Made by a program: the position numbers and the translations under genes. From Deltaproteobacteria bacterium (lineage in GTDB: Bacteria > Myxococcota > Myxococcia > Myxococcales > 40CM-4-68-19): DNA of 44,722 nt. Each line of letters opens with the position of its first letter. Within the stretch, counting starts at the first letter, position 1. The notes below the pieces were generated by a model. That model was not told the origin of the DNA. It ran no database searches and was given only the letters and a program-made list of their open reading frames with translations. Location of the stretch: the NCBI GenBank assembly GCA_025358085.1, contig JANYKT010000185.1, positions 1 to 44,722 of the forward strand, read 5' to 3'. Positions 36,340 to 44,722 of this stretch are shown here, piece after piece.

Positions 36340-36393
36340 CCTCTTTCGTACGAACTGTACGAACGCGCCGCGACCCCCCTCCTCCCCCTCCAG
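36282..36393 (-). repeat. Dispersed repeat element, copy B (CGTACGA-armed)
   Basis: The arms TCGTACGAAAG (36292-36302) and CTTTCGTACGA (36343-36353) are perfect 11-bp inverted repeats; both extend further with mismatches (CGTACAA and CTGTACGAAC). In reverse orientation the spacer has ATTTGAGCG eight bases inside the arm, exactly as in copy A at 8979-9090, and a purine-rich run follows outside the arm (36373-36392 on the complementary strand). It overlaps the ogt 3' end. The rest of the 135-base gap to the next gene shows nothing else. Confidence 0.72.
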
Positions 36394-36474
36394 CGCTCGC
36401 GTCCCGGGTGCGGGGCTACAGCCAATCCCGCGGAGCTTCCAGTAACGCGCGCGTCGCAGTAGGTTGCGCGCCCC

Positions 36475-38109
36475 ATGAGCGAAGAAGCCCGAACTGGTGA
36501 CGCGCAGCTCCCGCCCGAGCCCCCCGGCGGCATTTCTTCCGCGGCCCGCGCAGAGCGCCTCTCCGGCCTCGACGCCGTCCTGAAGCTCGCCGCTTTAAAT
36601 GCGCAGGCCGAGCTCGGCGGCGGCCAGGAGCGCATCGAAAGGCAGCACCAGGACGGCAAGCTGACGGCGCGCGAGCGCATCGATCTGCTGCTCGACCCAG
36701 GCTCTTTCGTCGAGATGGACAAGTTCAAGACCCACCGCAACGACGACTTCGGTATGGCGTCGAAGAAAATTCTCGGGGACGGGGTAGTCACCGGCTACGG
36801 TCTGGTCGAGCGCCGCCAGGTCTTCGTCTTCGCGCAGGACTTCACCGTTTTTGGCGGCAGCCTTTCAGGAGCTTATGCGGAGAAGATCTGCAAGGTGATG
36901 GATCTCGCTGTCAGCACCGGCTGCCCGGTGGTGGGCCTCAATGATTCCGGCGGCGCGCGTATCCAGGAGGGCGTCGTCTCGCTCGCAGGATATGCCGATA
37001 TTTTCTTCCGCAACGTCGCAAGCTCGGGCGTGGTGCCGCAGCTGTCGGCGATCCTCGGCCCCTGCGCTGGCGGCGCGGTGTATTCACCGGCCATCACCGA
37101 CTTCATCGTGATGGCAAAGCACACGTCTTATATGTTCATCACCGGTCCCGACGTAATCAAGACCGTGACGCACGAAGAGGTCACCAAGGAAGACCTGGGA
37201 GGCGCGCAGGCGCACAACTCGAAGAGCGGCGTGGCGCACTTCGCGGCCGAAGACGAGGCAGGAGCAATCAGAATCCTCCGCGAGCTCTTGAGTTACCTGC
37301 CCTCGAACAACCTTGAAGACCCGCCGGTGGTGCCGTCGGAGGACCCGCCCGACCGCCGCGACGAATCCTTGCGGACCGTCATCCCTTTGAATCCGAACAA
37401 GCCTTACGATATCAAGGACGTCATTCGCTCCGTCGTCGACGACAAGCACTTCTTCGAGGTGCAGGAGCACTTCGCGAAGAACATGGTGACGGGCTTCGCG
37501 CGCCTCGGCGGCCGTACGGTCGGTATCGTCGCGAACCAGCCCGCCTTCCTGGCCGGCGTACTTGATATCGACGGCTCGCGCAAAGGCGCGCGCTTTGTCC
37601 GCACCTGCGACGCCTTCAATATCCCCATCGTCACCTTCGTCGACGTTCCCGGCTTCCTGCCCGGCACCGCGCAGGAGTGGGGGGGCATCATTACCCACGG
37701 CGCCAAGCTGCTCTATGCCTTCGCCGAGGCGACCGTTCCCAAGCTGACCGTGATCACCCGCAAAGCCTATGGCGGCGCTTATGACGTCATGTCTTCAAAG
37801 CATATCAAGGCGGACGTGAACCTCGCCTGGCCCAGCGCCGAGATCGCCGTGATGGGCCCCGACGGCGCGGTCAGCATCATCTTCCGCAAGGAGCTCGACA
37901 AGGCGACGGACAAGGACGCCACCAAAAAGGAGCTGGTGCAGAAGTATCGCGATACCTTCGCGAACCCGTACAAGGCGGCCGAGCTTGGCTATGTCGATGA
38001 GGTGATCGCGCCGGAAGATACGCGCCCGCGTCTCTGCCGGGCGTTGCACATGCTGCGCAACAAGCGCGCGGAGGTCCCGCAGCGCAAGCACGGCAATATC
38101 CCTCTTTAG
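36475..38109 (+). CDS. Acyl-CoA carboxylase, carboxyltransferase (beta) subunit
   Basis: 544 residues, the size of propionyl-CoA carboxylase beta or methylmalonyl-CoA decarboxylase alpha. The N-terminal half has [13 protein letters not shown] and [12 protein letters not shown] (acyl-CoA and oxyanion loops); the C-terminal half has [17 protein letters not shown] and [14 protein letters not shown]. It transfers carboxyl from biotin to an acyl-CoA, probably propionyl-CoA. No biotin carboxylase or biotin carrier gene is nearby, so partner subunits lie elsewhere. The ATG follows the repeat region; no strong ribosome site is seen. Confidence 0.94.
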   Translation: MSEEARTGDAQLPPEPPGGISSAARAERLSGLDAVLKLAALNAQAELGGGQERIERQHQDGKLTARERIDLLLDPGSFVEMDKFKTHRNDDFGMASKKILGDGVVTGYGLVERRQVFVFAQDFTVFGGSLSGAYAEKICKVMDLAVSTGCPVVGLNDSGGARIQEGVVSLAGYADIFFRNVASSGVVPQLSAILGPCAGGAVYSPAITDFIVMAKHTSYMFITGPDVIKTVTHEEVTKEDLGGAQAHNSKSGVAHFAAEDEAGAIRILRELLSYLPSNNLEDPPVVPSEDPPDRRDESLRTVIPLNPNKPYDIKDVIRSVVDDKHFFEVQEHFAKNMVTGFARLGGRTVGIVANQPAFLAGVLDIDGSRKGARFVRTCDAFNIPIVTFVDVPGFLPGTAQEWGGIITHGAKLLYAFAEATVPKLTVITRKAYGGAYDVMSSKHIKADVNLAWPSAEIAVMGPDGAVSIIFRKELDKATDKDATKKELVQKYRDTFANPYKAAELGYVDEVIAPEDTRPRLCRALHMLRNKRAEVPQRKHGNIPL

Positions 38110-38205
38110 CCTCTGACGCAGCGGACAGCTCCTACTGTCGATGTGCGTCTGGTCCGGGCTATCTTTATCTTTCACCTCAATCGGAGTCCCCAAAGGAGCC
38201 AAACC

Positions 38206-40065
38206 ATGAAACGCATCGCCATCCTTTTCCCCGCAATCACCGTGATTGCCACGCTCGTCCTCCATGAACCAGCCCAGGCCCAGGAGCGCAATCCAATTCC
38301 GTTGGTCGAAGCGACCATCAGCGACTTGCAGAATGGATATCGCCGCGAGTCATTCACGCCTGAGCAGGTGATCAGCGACTACCTCGCACGGATCGCGGCC
38401 TACGACCGGGCAGGCCCGCATCTCAACAGCTTCCTCCACGTCAACGCCAATGCCGTCGCCGAGGCCAGCGCTTTGGACGAGGAACAAGGCGATGCCGCTT
38501 GCGCGCAATTCGATGGCGCCGGTGACTCAGATGACCACGCGAAAAAGCCCTTGTTTGGCGTGGCCGTCATCCTCAAGGACAACATCGCCACCGCGGACAT
38601 GCCAACCACGGCCGGCTCCATCGCGCTCGGCAAGTCGATACCGAAGCGGGACGCCTTCATCGCGGCGAAGCTGCGCTGCGCTGGCGCCGTCATCATCGGC
38701 AAAGGCTCTCTTTCCGAATTTGCCAACTTCATCGCCCTGGGATTGCCCACCGGCTACGACTCGCTGCTCCGGTACCAGCTATTCCAGGAAGGCGGCGACC
38801 TTTCGAAAGTCGGATTTGGCTTCAACCCGTTCGATCCCCGCACTGACCCAAGGACAACCTTCAAAGATGGAACACCGGCCCCATTCAATGACGGCCGTCC
38901 TGCGCTGGCGACGGGGGGCTCGAGCTCCGGCCCGGGCATCGCCGTGAACGCGAGCTTTGCGACCGTCGGGGTGGGCACCGAAACCTCCGGATCGATCCTC
39001 AGCCCTGCGAGCGCTAATTTATTGGTTGGCATCAAGCCGACTCTCGGTCTGGTCAGCCGGACAGGCATCATCCCGATCACCGCCGATCAGGATACGGCAG
39101 GCCCGATGGCTCGTACGGTCATCGATGCCGCGAAGCTCCTCGGAACCCTGGCTGGGTTCGATCCCGCGGATGCAGCCACTTCCGAGTGCCTGAAGCCCGG
39201 CAAGTGCTTCCGTGACTACACGCAATTCCTCGACGGTGACGCGCTGAAGGGAGCGCGAATCGCAGTTCCGAAGCGCGGCTATCAAACAGACACGGCGACT
39301 GGCCTCATCCCCCTCCTCAGCCCGGCGCAACAGGAAATCATCAGCAATGCAATTGCCGTCCTGCGCGCGAAAGGCGCCATCGTCGAGGACTTCGACATTC
39401 CCGACCAGCAGGAGTTTCCCAAGTTCGGGACCTGCGTCACCCTGGGAGACCTCGCGGCGCGGACCGACCCGACGAAGCCGGTCGCCTGCACCACTGACCT
39501 GCTGTATGGCTTCAAGCAGGGTCTGAACGCCTACTTGAATGATTTCGGCCCGGGCGTCTCTGTCAGCGGCACCACGGTCAACACGCTCGCCGACGTGATT
39601 CACTTCAATGATACTTTCACCATCGGGACCACGAAGCCCGGACTCAAGTATGGCCAGGCAATCGCCATCGCCGCTGATTCGCTCGATACCAGCCCCGGCA
39701 GCAAGGACACCGCGCAATACCTGAGCGATCGGCAGCGGGACATCGAGCTTTCAAGGACGAAGGGACTCGACCTAGTCTATCAAAAGTACGACGCCATTCT
39801 CTTCCCAGCCAACTTCGGCGCCAACATCGCCGCGCGCGCTGGCTTTCCCAGCATCGTCGTGCCGGGCGGATTCATTCCGAATGCGCCACCGACGCCATTC
39901 CCTGCCGGCTTTGCTGCCAGGCCTTCACCGTTTGGCGTGACGTTCTCGGGCCCTGCTTTCAGCGAGCCAAGGTTGATTGCCTATGCCTACGCATTCGAGC
40001 AGGCGACGCATCACCGCGTGGCGCCCGCGAGTACGCCGGAGCTGCCGGGCACGAAAGGCGAGTAG
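38206..40065 (+). CDS. Exported amidase-signature enzyme
   Basis: 619 residues. A signal peptide (MKRIAILFPAITVIATLVL, cleavage after AQA) is followed by the amidase-signature fold: Lys124 in VILKDNIATA, the Gly/Ser motif GGSSSGPG at 237-244, and the nucleophilic Ser in GTETSGSI (about 263). The chain is longer than GatA-type enzymes (about 480), with an inserted region after the FNPFDPRTDP. It probably cleaves amides in the periplasm or outside the cell; the substrate is unknown. A strong AAAGGAG site at 38192-38198 fixes the ATG at 38206. Confidence 0.92.
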   Translation: MKRIAILFPAITVIATLVLHEPAQAQERNPIPLVEATISDLQNGYRRESFTPEQVISDYLARIAAYDRAGPHLNSFLHVNANAVAEASALDEEQGDAACAQFDGAGDSDDHAKKPLFGVAVILKDNIATADMPTTAGSIALGKSIPKRDAFIAAKLRCAGAVIIGKGSLSEFANFIALGLPTGYDSLLRYQLFQEGGDLSKVGFGFNPFDPRTDPRTTFKDGTPAPFNDGRPALATGGSSSGPGIAVNASFATVGVGTETSGSILSPASANLLVGIKPTLGLVSRTGIIPITADQDTAGPMARTVIDAAKLLGTLAGFDPADAATSECLKPGKCFRDYTQFLDGDALKGARIAVPKRGYQTDTATGLIPLLSPAQQEIISNAIAVLRAKGAIVEDFDIPDQQEFPKFGTCVTLGDLAARTDPTKPVACTTDLLYGFKQGLNAYLNDFGPGVSVSGTTVNTLADVIHFNDTFTIGTTKPGLKYGQAIAIAADSLDTSPGSKDTAQYLSDRQRDIELSRTKGLDLVYQKYDAILFPANFGANIAARAGFPSIVVPGGFIPNAPPTPFPAGFAARPSPFGVTFSGPAFSEPRLIAYAYAFEQATHHRVAPASTPELPGTKGE

Positions 40066-40072
40066 CTTTCAG

Positions 40073-40107
40073 GCAGGGAGCGCGCAAGTCAGTCGCGCGC
40101 TCCCTGC
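40073..40107 (+). terminator. Strong 13-bp hairpin after the amidase gene
   Basis: GCAGGGAGCGCGC and GCGCGCTCCCTGC are perfect complements around a nine-base loop, eight bases after the amidase stop. There is no T-run, so it may be a Rho-assisted terminator or mRNA-stabilising stem. A second small inverted repeat (CTCAAT and ATTGAG, 40122-40136) lies just before the next gene. Confidence 0.6.
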
Positions 40108-40142
40108 TGCGTTCGATTGCGCTCAATGCTATTGAGTGCTCC

Positions 40143-41408
40143 ATGCAACAAGCCCGGAGCCTCTCCCTCGCCGACGCTATCGGTATCGGCGTCAATGGAA
40201 TCGTAGGCTCGGGCGTCTATCTGCTGGTCGCGCCGCTGGCCGCGGCGGGGGGCGGCGCCAGCGCGCTGGGCGTCATTGCCTGCGGGCTACTCTGCGTGTT
40301 GATTGCGCTCTGCTTCGCCGAGTTATCGAGCATGTTCGACCGCAGCGGCGGCCCTTATGTCTACGCCCGCCAGGCGTTCGGCAGCGCGGTCGGCTTCGGC
40401 GTCGGCTGGCTCGGCATGGCCACCGGCATTCTCGGCCTCGCCGCCGTCTCGGTAGGTTTCGCCGGCGCCCTCGCGCGGTTCGTTCCGTCCGCCGCGACCG
40501 CCAGGGTCCCCATTGCGGTCGGGCTCATCTGGGCGCTCGGTGCAATCAATTATATCGGCGTGAAGGCGGGTGGCCGCACCTCGACCATCCTCTCCGTCAT
40601 CAAGATAGCTCCCTTGATCATCCTCGCCCTCTTCGGCTTGCGATTCATCAGCTTCAGCGCCATTCATTTCGATACCGGCGGAATCGTCCGCTCCGCCTTC
40701 CTCGCCATCTTCATGATGTCGGGCTTCGAATATGCCGCCGTCCCAGCGGGGGAAGTCACCGACGCCAAGCGCAATGTGCCGCTCGCGATTGTCGGCAGCC
40801 TCGCCTTTGCGTGCCTGCTTTACGCCGCGCTTCAATTGGTATCGGTGGGTGCGCTCCCTGACCTGGCACAGCGCGAGCAGCCGCTCCCCGACGTCGCGGC
40901 TCTTCTCTTTCCGAATGGCGCGCGCTTGATTGGAATTACAGCCGTCCTATCGATGGCCGGCTTCTGTTCGAGCGTGGCGCTGGTGGCCCCGCGCTACTTC
41001 CTCGCGCTCGCCGAGGACGGCTATCTGCCTGCCTTTCTCACCCGAACCTCGCGCTACCAGACGCCAGGGGCGGCCATTCTCACCTCGACCGCGTTTGCCT
41101 CCGGACTCGCCATCCTGCTCGGGTATGCATCGCTCGTGGACGTGGCCAACGTGGTGATTCTTTCGGGGTATGGATTGACGTCGCTCGCCTGCCTGGTGCT
41201 GCGTTATAAAATGCCCGACGCACACCGCCGCTATCGGCTGCCATTCGGTCCGCTCATTCCGCTGCTCGCCACCTGCAGCGCCGCTGCGCTGCTCATCTCG
41301 GCCCGGCCGCGGGCGGCTGAATTCCGCTTCTCGGGAATGCTTCTTCTGATTGGCTTCGCCGCGTGGCTCGCGACCTGGCTGGCGAGGCGCGCGCCCACTC
41401 ACCCCTGA
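40143..41408 (+). CDS. APC-superfamily amino acid permease
   Basis: 421 residues with about twelve membrane helices. The first helix carries the APC substrate motif GIGVNGIVGSGVYLL, and FDRSGGPYVYARQAFG follows helix 2. The PAGEVTDAKRNVP loop is also typical. It imports or exchanges an amino acid or amine; the substrate cannot be assigned. Its stop overlaps the next start as TGATG, so it heads a three-gene unit with an unknown membrane protein and an M23 peptidase. Confidence 0.92.
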   Translation: MQQARSLSLADAIGIGVNGIVGSGVYLLVAPLAAAGGGASALGVIACGLLCVLIALCFAELSSMFDRSGGPYVYARQAFGSAVGFGVGWLGMATGILGLAAVSVGFAGALARFVPSAATARVPIAVGLIWALGAINYIGVKAGGRTSTILSVIKIAPLIILALFGLRFISFSAIHFDTGGIVRSAFLAIFMMSGFEYAAVPAGEVTDAKRNVPLAIVGSLAFACLLYAALQLVSVGALPDLAQREQPLPDVAALLFPNGARLIGITAVLSMAGFCSSVALVAPRYFLALAEDGYLPAFLTRTSRYQTPGAAILTSTAFASGLAILLGYASLVDVANVVILSGYGLTSLACLVLRYKMPDAHRRYRLPFGPLIPLLATCSAAALLISARPRAAEFRFSGMLLLIGFAAWLATWLARRAPTHP

Positions 41409-42010
41409 TGCAGCGTCTGCGCTTCATTCTCCTTCCGCTCGGCCTCTGCGCGCTGGTCGCAGTGGGCGCGCATGCCAGCGCCGATGTGCTGGGCGATCGC
41501 ATCCTCTGGGCCGTCGACAGACTCGATGCCTTCTTCGACGCAATCTTCTCCCGCTGGTCCGTCACCGCGCCCATGGTTGAGTGGGTCAGCCTGAGCGAGC
41601 GCGTCTTCTTCGCCCGCGGCGTGGCGCTTCTCTGGGAGCTTGCGGCCGATGCGCTGCTGTTATTGCCGCTCATTGGCTACGAGGAGCGCGGCGTAGACCC
41701 GGAGCTCCTGCTGGCCCGCAAGCTATTGCGCAAGTCCTGGCGCAAGGGCGCGCCGCTGCGCTTGCTATGGCCAATCTGCACCGCTGCCATCGCTATCGGC
41801 GGGGCGCGCGCGGTGGCGCATATGGTCCGCAGCTCGCTCTTCAAAGCTCCGCTGATTGCACACGCCCTAGGTTTTACCACGCTGTTCCTGCTCGTCCTGC
41901 TCTTTGCCTCGCGCGCGACCCTGCGCTGCCTGGAATTTGCCGATCGCCGCAAGCCGCTGGCGCTGCCTTTACTGCTCCTGCCGCTCGCACTCGCTGCTTT
42001 GCTGAAATGA
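41408..42010 (+). CDS. Unrecognised membrane protein
   Basis: 200 residues with about four to five hydrophobic segments (LILLPLG-like start, GVALLWELAADALLLLPLIG, LGFTTLFLLVLLFAS, LPLLLLPLALAALLK) and a basic central loop (LLARKLLRKSWRKG). No family is recognised. The ATG overlaps the permease stop, and the stop overlaps the M23 start (ATGA), so the three genes are translationally linked. A role in envelope assembly alongside the peptidase is inference. Confidence 0.75.
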   Translation: MQRLRFILLPLGLCALVAVGAHASADVLGDRILWAVDRLDAFFDAIFSRWSVTAPMVEWVSLSERVFFARGVALLWELAADALLLLPLIGYEERGVDPELLLARKLLRKSWRKGAPLRLLWPICTAAIAIGGARAVAHMVRSSLFKAPLIAHALGFTTLFLLVLLFASRATLRCLEFADRRKPLALPLLLLPLALAALLK

Positions 42011-42909
42011 AGCGCGCTCTGCTCCACATCGAGTCCGCGCTGGTGGCGCTGTGCCTCTGGGCCGCGTGGTACCGGACGCCCGCCGGCGCCATCGCGCGAA
42101 CGCTCGGGTCGCGCCTGCTCGGTATCCGCACCAGCGCCCGGCCTTTGCTCGCGTATTACTCGGCCGGTGTCTATTCCGAAAAGCCGCCGGCGCCGCTGCA
42201 GCTGCGGGGCCCCGTGCCGCCCGGCGAGGCGCTCGCCTATGGCGCAGCGCAGCTCCAGGGCCGGCAGCCGCGCGAGGTGGCGCGCGAGCTTGGCCGGCTC
42301 CGTGCCTCGCTGGGCTCGGATGAAGCGGCAGTGCTCGCACTCTTCTGCGGCGAGGAGCCCGCGCGCTGGGCTGCCGGGCGCGCCGGCGCAACCGACCTCG
42401 GCTCGCTCGCCGCCGAGCTTCCTCCGACCTACGCGGACCGGATCGCCCAGGCATCCCAGGCCATCATGCTTGGCGCGGCCTATTCGCTGGCGTGGCCATT
42501 GCCAGTCGCGACGCCAGTGACCTCACCCTTTGGCCCGCGCGAGCATCCCGTGCTTGGCGGGACTCGAATGCACAACGGCGTCGACCTCGGCGTGCCCGAG
42601 CAGACGCCGGTTCGCGCAGTCGCCGCAGGCGTGGTCCGGCGCGCCTCCACTGATGATTCCAATGGCGGCATTGTGATCATCGATCACGGCCGCGGTGTGA
42701 CCACTCTCTATTGTCACAATGACGCTTTATTGGTGAGCGTGGGAGACCGCGTCTTTCGGGGGCAAATCATCTCCCGCTCAGGCAACACCGGCCGCTCCAC
42801 GGGACCGCACCTGCATTATCAATTGGAGCTGGCGGGCCAGCCCGTCGATCCACTCCGCTACCGCGTCGCCCGCCCGCGCGCGCTGTCCGGCGGCGCCAGC
42901 GATTATTGA
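42007..42909 (+). CDS. M23 (LytM-type) zinc metallopeptidase
   Basis: 300 residues with an N-terminal hydrophobic helix (membrane anchor or uncleaved signal) and a C-terminal LytM domain. Zinc ligands are H189 and D193 in MHNGVDLG and H270 in GPHLHYQLE, with H237 and H268 nearby in active-site positions. SPFGPREHPVLGG precedes the first ligand, as is usual. All catalytic residues are present, so it should cut peptidoglycan cross-links in the periplasm, unlike degenerate LytM activators. The ATG overlaps the preceding stop by three bases. Confidence 0.92.
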   Translation: MKRALLHIESALVALCLWAAWYRTPAGAIARTLGSRLLGIRTSARPLLAYYSAGVYSEKPPAPLQLRGPVPPGEALAYGAAQLQGRQPREVARELGRLRASLGSDEAAVLALFCGEEPARWAAGRAGATDLGSLAAELPPTYADRIAQASQAIMLGAAYSLAWPLPVATPVTSPFGPREHPVLGGTRMHNGVDLGVPEQTPVRAVAAGVVRRASTDDSNGGIVIIDHGRGVTTLYCHNDALLVSVGDRVFRGQIISRSGNTGRSTGPHLHYQLELAGQPVDPLRYRVARPRALSGGASDY

Positions 42910-42967
42910 GCAGGCGAAAAGGTTCCCGAACAGCGCACGAGCAGAGGCCGTGGTAGGACGCTCCACC

Positions 42968-44536
42968 ATGCGAATCCCGCTCGCGATCGCGCTCGCCTTG
43001 GCTGGCTGCCAGACGGCTCATTCCAGCAAGCCGCCGCCCGAGGAAAAAGCGCCGGTGCCGGTGCACGAGCAGCGTTGGCTCCAGCCGCGCGCGGTGATTA
43101 TCCGCCACGCCACGGTGCTGCCGGCGAGCGGTCCGGCCATCGAGGACGGCGCCATTTCATTTCAAGATGGCAAGATCCTCGCGGTCGGCAAGGACCAGGA
43201 CGTGGCCACCCTGCCCGGTGCGGAGGAGATCGACGGCAAAGGCGCGTTCGTCACGCCGGGGCTCATCGACGCGCACAGCCACCTGGGCGTCTATGCGAGT
43301 CCGAGCACCTTCTCTACCAATGACGGCAACGAGGCTACCGGGCCGGTCACCGCTGAAGTCAACGCCAAGGACAGCTATTGGCCGCAGGACCCGGGCCTGA
43401 GGAGGGCGGCTGCGGGCGGTATCACTTCAATGCTCATCCTGCCGGGCAGTGCCAATCTGATTGGCGGTCGCGGCTTTCCGGTCAAGTTGCATTTCGGCCG
43501 CACCAGCGATGATGTCCGGTTCCCCGGCGCCAAAGACGCCTTGAAGATTGCTTGTGGCGAGAATCCCAAGCGGGTTTATGGCAAGGGCCGCAAGTCGGCG
43601 CCCTCAACGCGCATGGGCAATGTCGCAGGATACCGGCAGGCCTTCGCCGCCGCGCGCGATTACGCGAGCAAGTGGGACGAGTGGCGCAAGAAAGGCGGCA
43701 ATGGACCGTCGCCAGCGCGGGAACTGCGCATGGAGACGCTGGCGGCCGTGCTCAAGGGTGAGATCCTGGTGCAGAACCATTGCTATCGCGCCGATGAAAT
43801 GGAGACCATGCTCGATATCGCGCGCGAGTTTGGCTTTCATATCCGCGCTTTCCACCATGCAATCGAGAGCTACAAAGTCCGCGATATCCTCGCCAGGGAG
43901 GGCGTCGGCGTCGCTGTCTGGGCCGATTGGTGGGGCGCCAAGCTCGAGATGTGGGACACAGTGAAGGAGAACGCCGGGCTGAATGAAGAGGCGGGAGTTC
44001 GCGTCGCCATTCATTCCGACTCCGCTGAAGGTATCCAACGATTGAACCAGGAAGCGGGCAAGGCGCTCTTCGCGGCGCGCGCTTCCGGCGTGAAGATCGC
44101 GGACGAGGCAGCGCTGCGCTGGATCACGCTCAACCCCGCGTGGATCATGGGCGTGGACGATCGCACCGGCTCGCTCGAGGCCGGCAAGATGGCCGATGTG
44201 GTGCTCTGGGATCGCCAGCCCTTCTCGGTCTATGCGCGGGCCCAGCGGGTCTGGGCCGACGGCGTAATGACTTATGACGCGCGCACGGGTCCCGCCGACG
44301 TGAGCGACTTTGAGCTGTCCGGCCCCGAGCGGGAGGCCGCCTCACTGACGCCGCATCCCGCGACGCCTGACGTTCGAGAAACAAAGACTATTTCCCCAGG
44401 CAGAGGCGTTCTATCGCAACCTTCTATCACTACGGCCGAACGATCCAACTACCCACAACTCGCTCGGCACAGTCCTCTCCGATCAACGCAAGCACGCGGA
44501 GGCAATCGCGGAATTCGAGGCGGCCATCCGCGCTGA
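42968..44536 (+). CDS. Amidohydrolase-family lipoprotein, 3' end rearranged
   Basis: 522 residues as read. A clean lipoprotein signal (MRIPLAIALALAGC, lipobox LAGC, Cys14) is followed by an imidazolonepropionase-like amidohydrolase barrel with metal-binding His103 and His105 in LIDAHSHLG, later His in QNHCYRADE and AFHHAIES, and Asp in AIHSDSAEG. The barrel family ends near WADGVMTYDARTGPADVSDFEL. Beyond that, about 60 residues (from about 44340) read as unrelated basic sequence because they are the wrong frame of a TPR fragment. The natural stop is therefore lost, by rearrangement or by assembly error. AGGA stands nine bases before the ATG. Confidence 0.85.
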   Translation: MRIPLAIALALAGCQTAHSSKPPPEEKAPVPVHEQRWLQPRAVIIRHATVLPASGPAIEDGAISFQDGKILAVGKDQDVATLPGAEEIDGKGAFVTPGLIDAHSHLGVYASPSTFSTNDGNEATGPVTAEVNAKDSYWPQDPGLRRAAAGGITSMLILPGSANLIGGRGFPVKLHFGRTSDDVRFPGAKDALKIACGENPKRVYGKGRKSAPSTRMGNVAGYRQAFAAARDYASKWDEWRKKGGNGPSPARELRMETLAAVLKGEILVQNHCYRADEMETMLDIAREFGFHIRAFHHAIESYKVRDILAREGVGVAVWADWWGAKLEMWDTVKENAGLNEEAGVRVAIHSDSAEGIQRLNQEAGKALFAARASGVKIADEAALRWITLNPAWIMGVDDRTGSLEAGKMADVVLWDRQPFSVYARAQRVWADGVMTYDARTGPADVSDFELSGPEREAASLTPHPATPDVRETKTISPGRGVLSQPSITTAERSNYPQLARHSPLRSTQARGGNRGIRGGHPR

Positions 44537-44722
44537 TCCCGATTACCTCATGGCCTACGGCAACATGATGAAGGTGCAAGCCGACCTGAAGCAAATCGAC
44601 GCTGCCGAGACCACGTTTCGCAAGTTCATGAGTCGCAACCCCGATGCACGCGAGCAGGCCCGGGCGTGGGACTTCCTCGGAATTGCTCACGAACGCGCGG
44701 GACTGGATGTCAAAGCTCTGGA
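44349..44722 (+). pseudogene. 5'-less TPR-protein fragment at the window edge
   Basis: From about 44373 a different frame from the amidohydrolase tail encodes TPR units: AEAFYRNLLSLRPNDPTTHNS, then LSDQRKHAEAIAEFEAAIRADPDY and AETTFRKFMSRNPDAREQARA. The frame opens at 44349 but has no plausible start before an ATG at 44551, and it runs off the window end. It lacks the N-terminus, and its base composition is visibly less GC-rich than its neighbours. It overlaps the amidohydrolase frame end (44536), so it may be a fragment fused by rearrangement or by contig chimerism. Confidence 0.7.

Noticed and set aside
41581-42006. Longer N-terminus for the M23 peptidase
   Set aside because: The upstream frame overlaps an independent membrane-protein gene; the ATG at 42007 overlaps that gene's stop and gives a normal membrane-anchored start.

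Overview
The window is high-GC, densely packed bacterial chromosome. Its character points to a myxobacterium-like member of the Myxococcota (former Deltaproteobacteria). It carries two sigma-54 enhancer-binding proteins (one with an FHA domain), cysteine-rich repeats on a secreted DUF3494 protein, a lipoprotein with a Thr-Asp-Gly-Gly linker, a fused Ada-AlkA protein, and an acyl-CoA carboxylase carboxyltransferase. That assignment is inference; no rRNA, tRNA, integrase, transposase or CRISPR array was seen.

Layout. 1-5105: a truncated sensor kinase converges on msrP-msrQ-NtrC-type response regulator (one likely operon), followed by an unrecognised protein with a duplicated Cys/His motif. 5227-9906: a large AsmA-like protein, a RlmN/Cfr-family radical SAM enzyme and a 2OG-Fe(II) oxygenase, separated by two kinds of tandem repeat and one copy of a dispersed CGTACGA-armed repeat. 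9881-15492: arginine decarboxylase, FHA-type sigma-54 activator, an unrecognised 503-residue protein and Fe/Mn superoxide dismutase. 15600-18784: a rightward run of a stand-alone urate-oxidase-N-type membrane protein, a cupin, an RluA-type pseudouridine synthase, a short bacterial histone-fold protein and an alpha/beta hydrolase. 19035-24988: DUF3494 protein, then the overlapping trio M16 peptidase-prmA-rsmE and a small exported protein. 25036-29474: rhomboid-like pseudoprotease diverging from pdxH across a perfect 18-bp dyad, a photoactive-yellow-protein-like PAS histidine kinase interrupted by a one-base frameshift, and fumC. 29586-34264: RDD protein, two coupled unknown genes, and a propeller lipoprotein with a decayed copy of its own C-terminus. 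34430-36339: ada-alkA and ogt overlapping by four bases, with the second repeat copy forming the ogt C-terminus. 36475-44722: carboxyltransferase, exported amidase, APC permease-membrane protein-M23 peptidase (overlapping stops and starts), an amidohydrolase lipoprotein whose 3' end runs into a different reading frame, and a 5'-less TPR fragment at the window edge.

Functional themes are oxidative and alkylation damage repair (msrPQ, sod, ada-alkA, ogt), central metabolism (fumC, speA, pdxH, carboxyltransferase), RNA and ribosome modification (RlmN-like, RluA, RsmE, PrmA) and envelope biology (AsmA, M23, M16, lipoproteins). The most notable items are the PYP-like kinase (Tyr37/Glu41/Arg47/Cys64 in the spacing of PYP Tyr42/Glu46/Arg52/Cys69), the short histone-fold protein, the dispersed repeat family, and the protein with two identical CX4CX12CX2H motifs.
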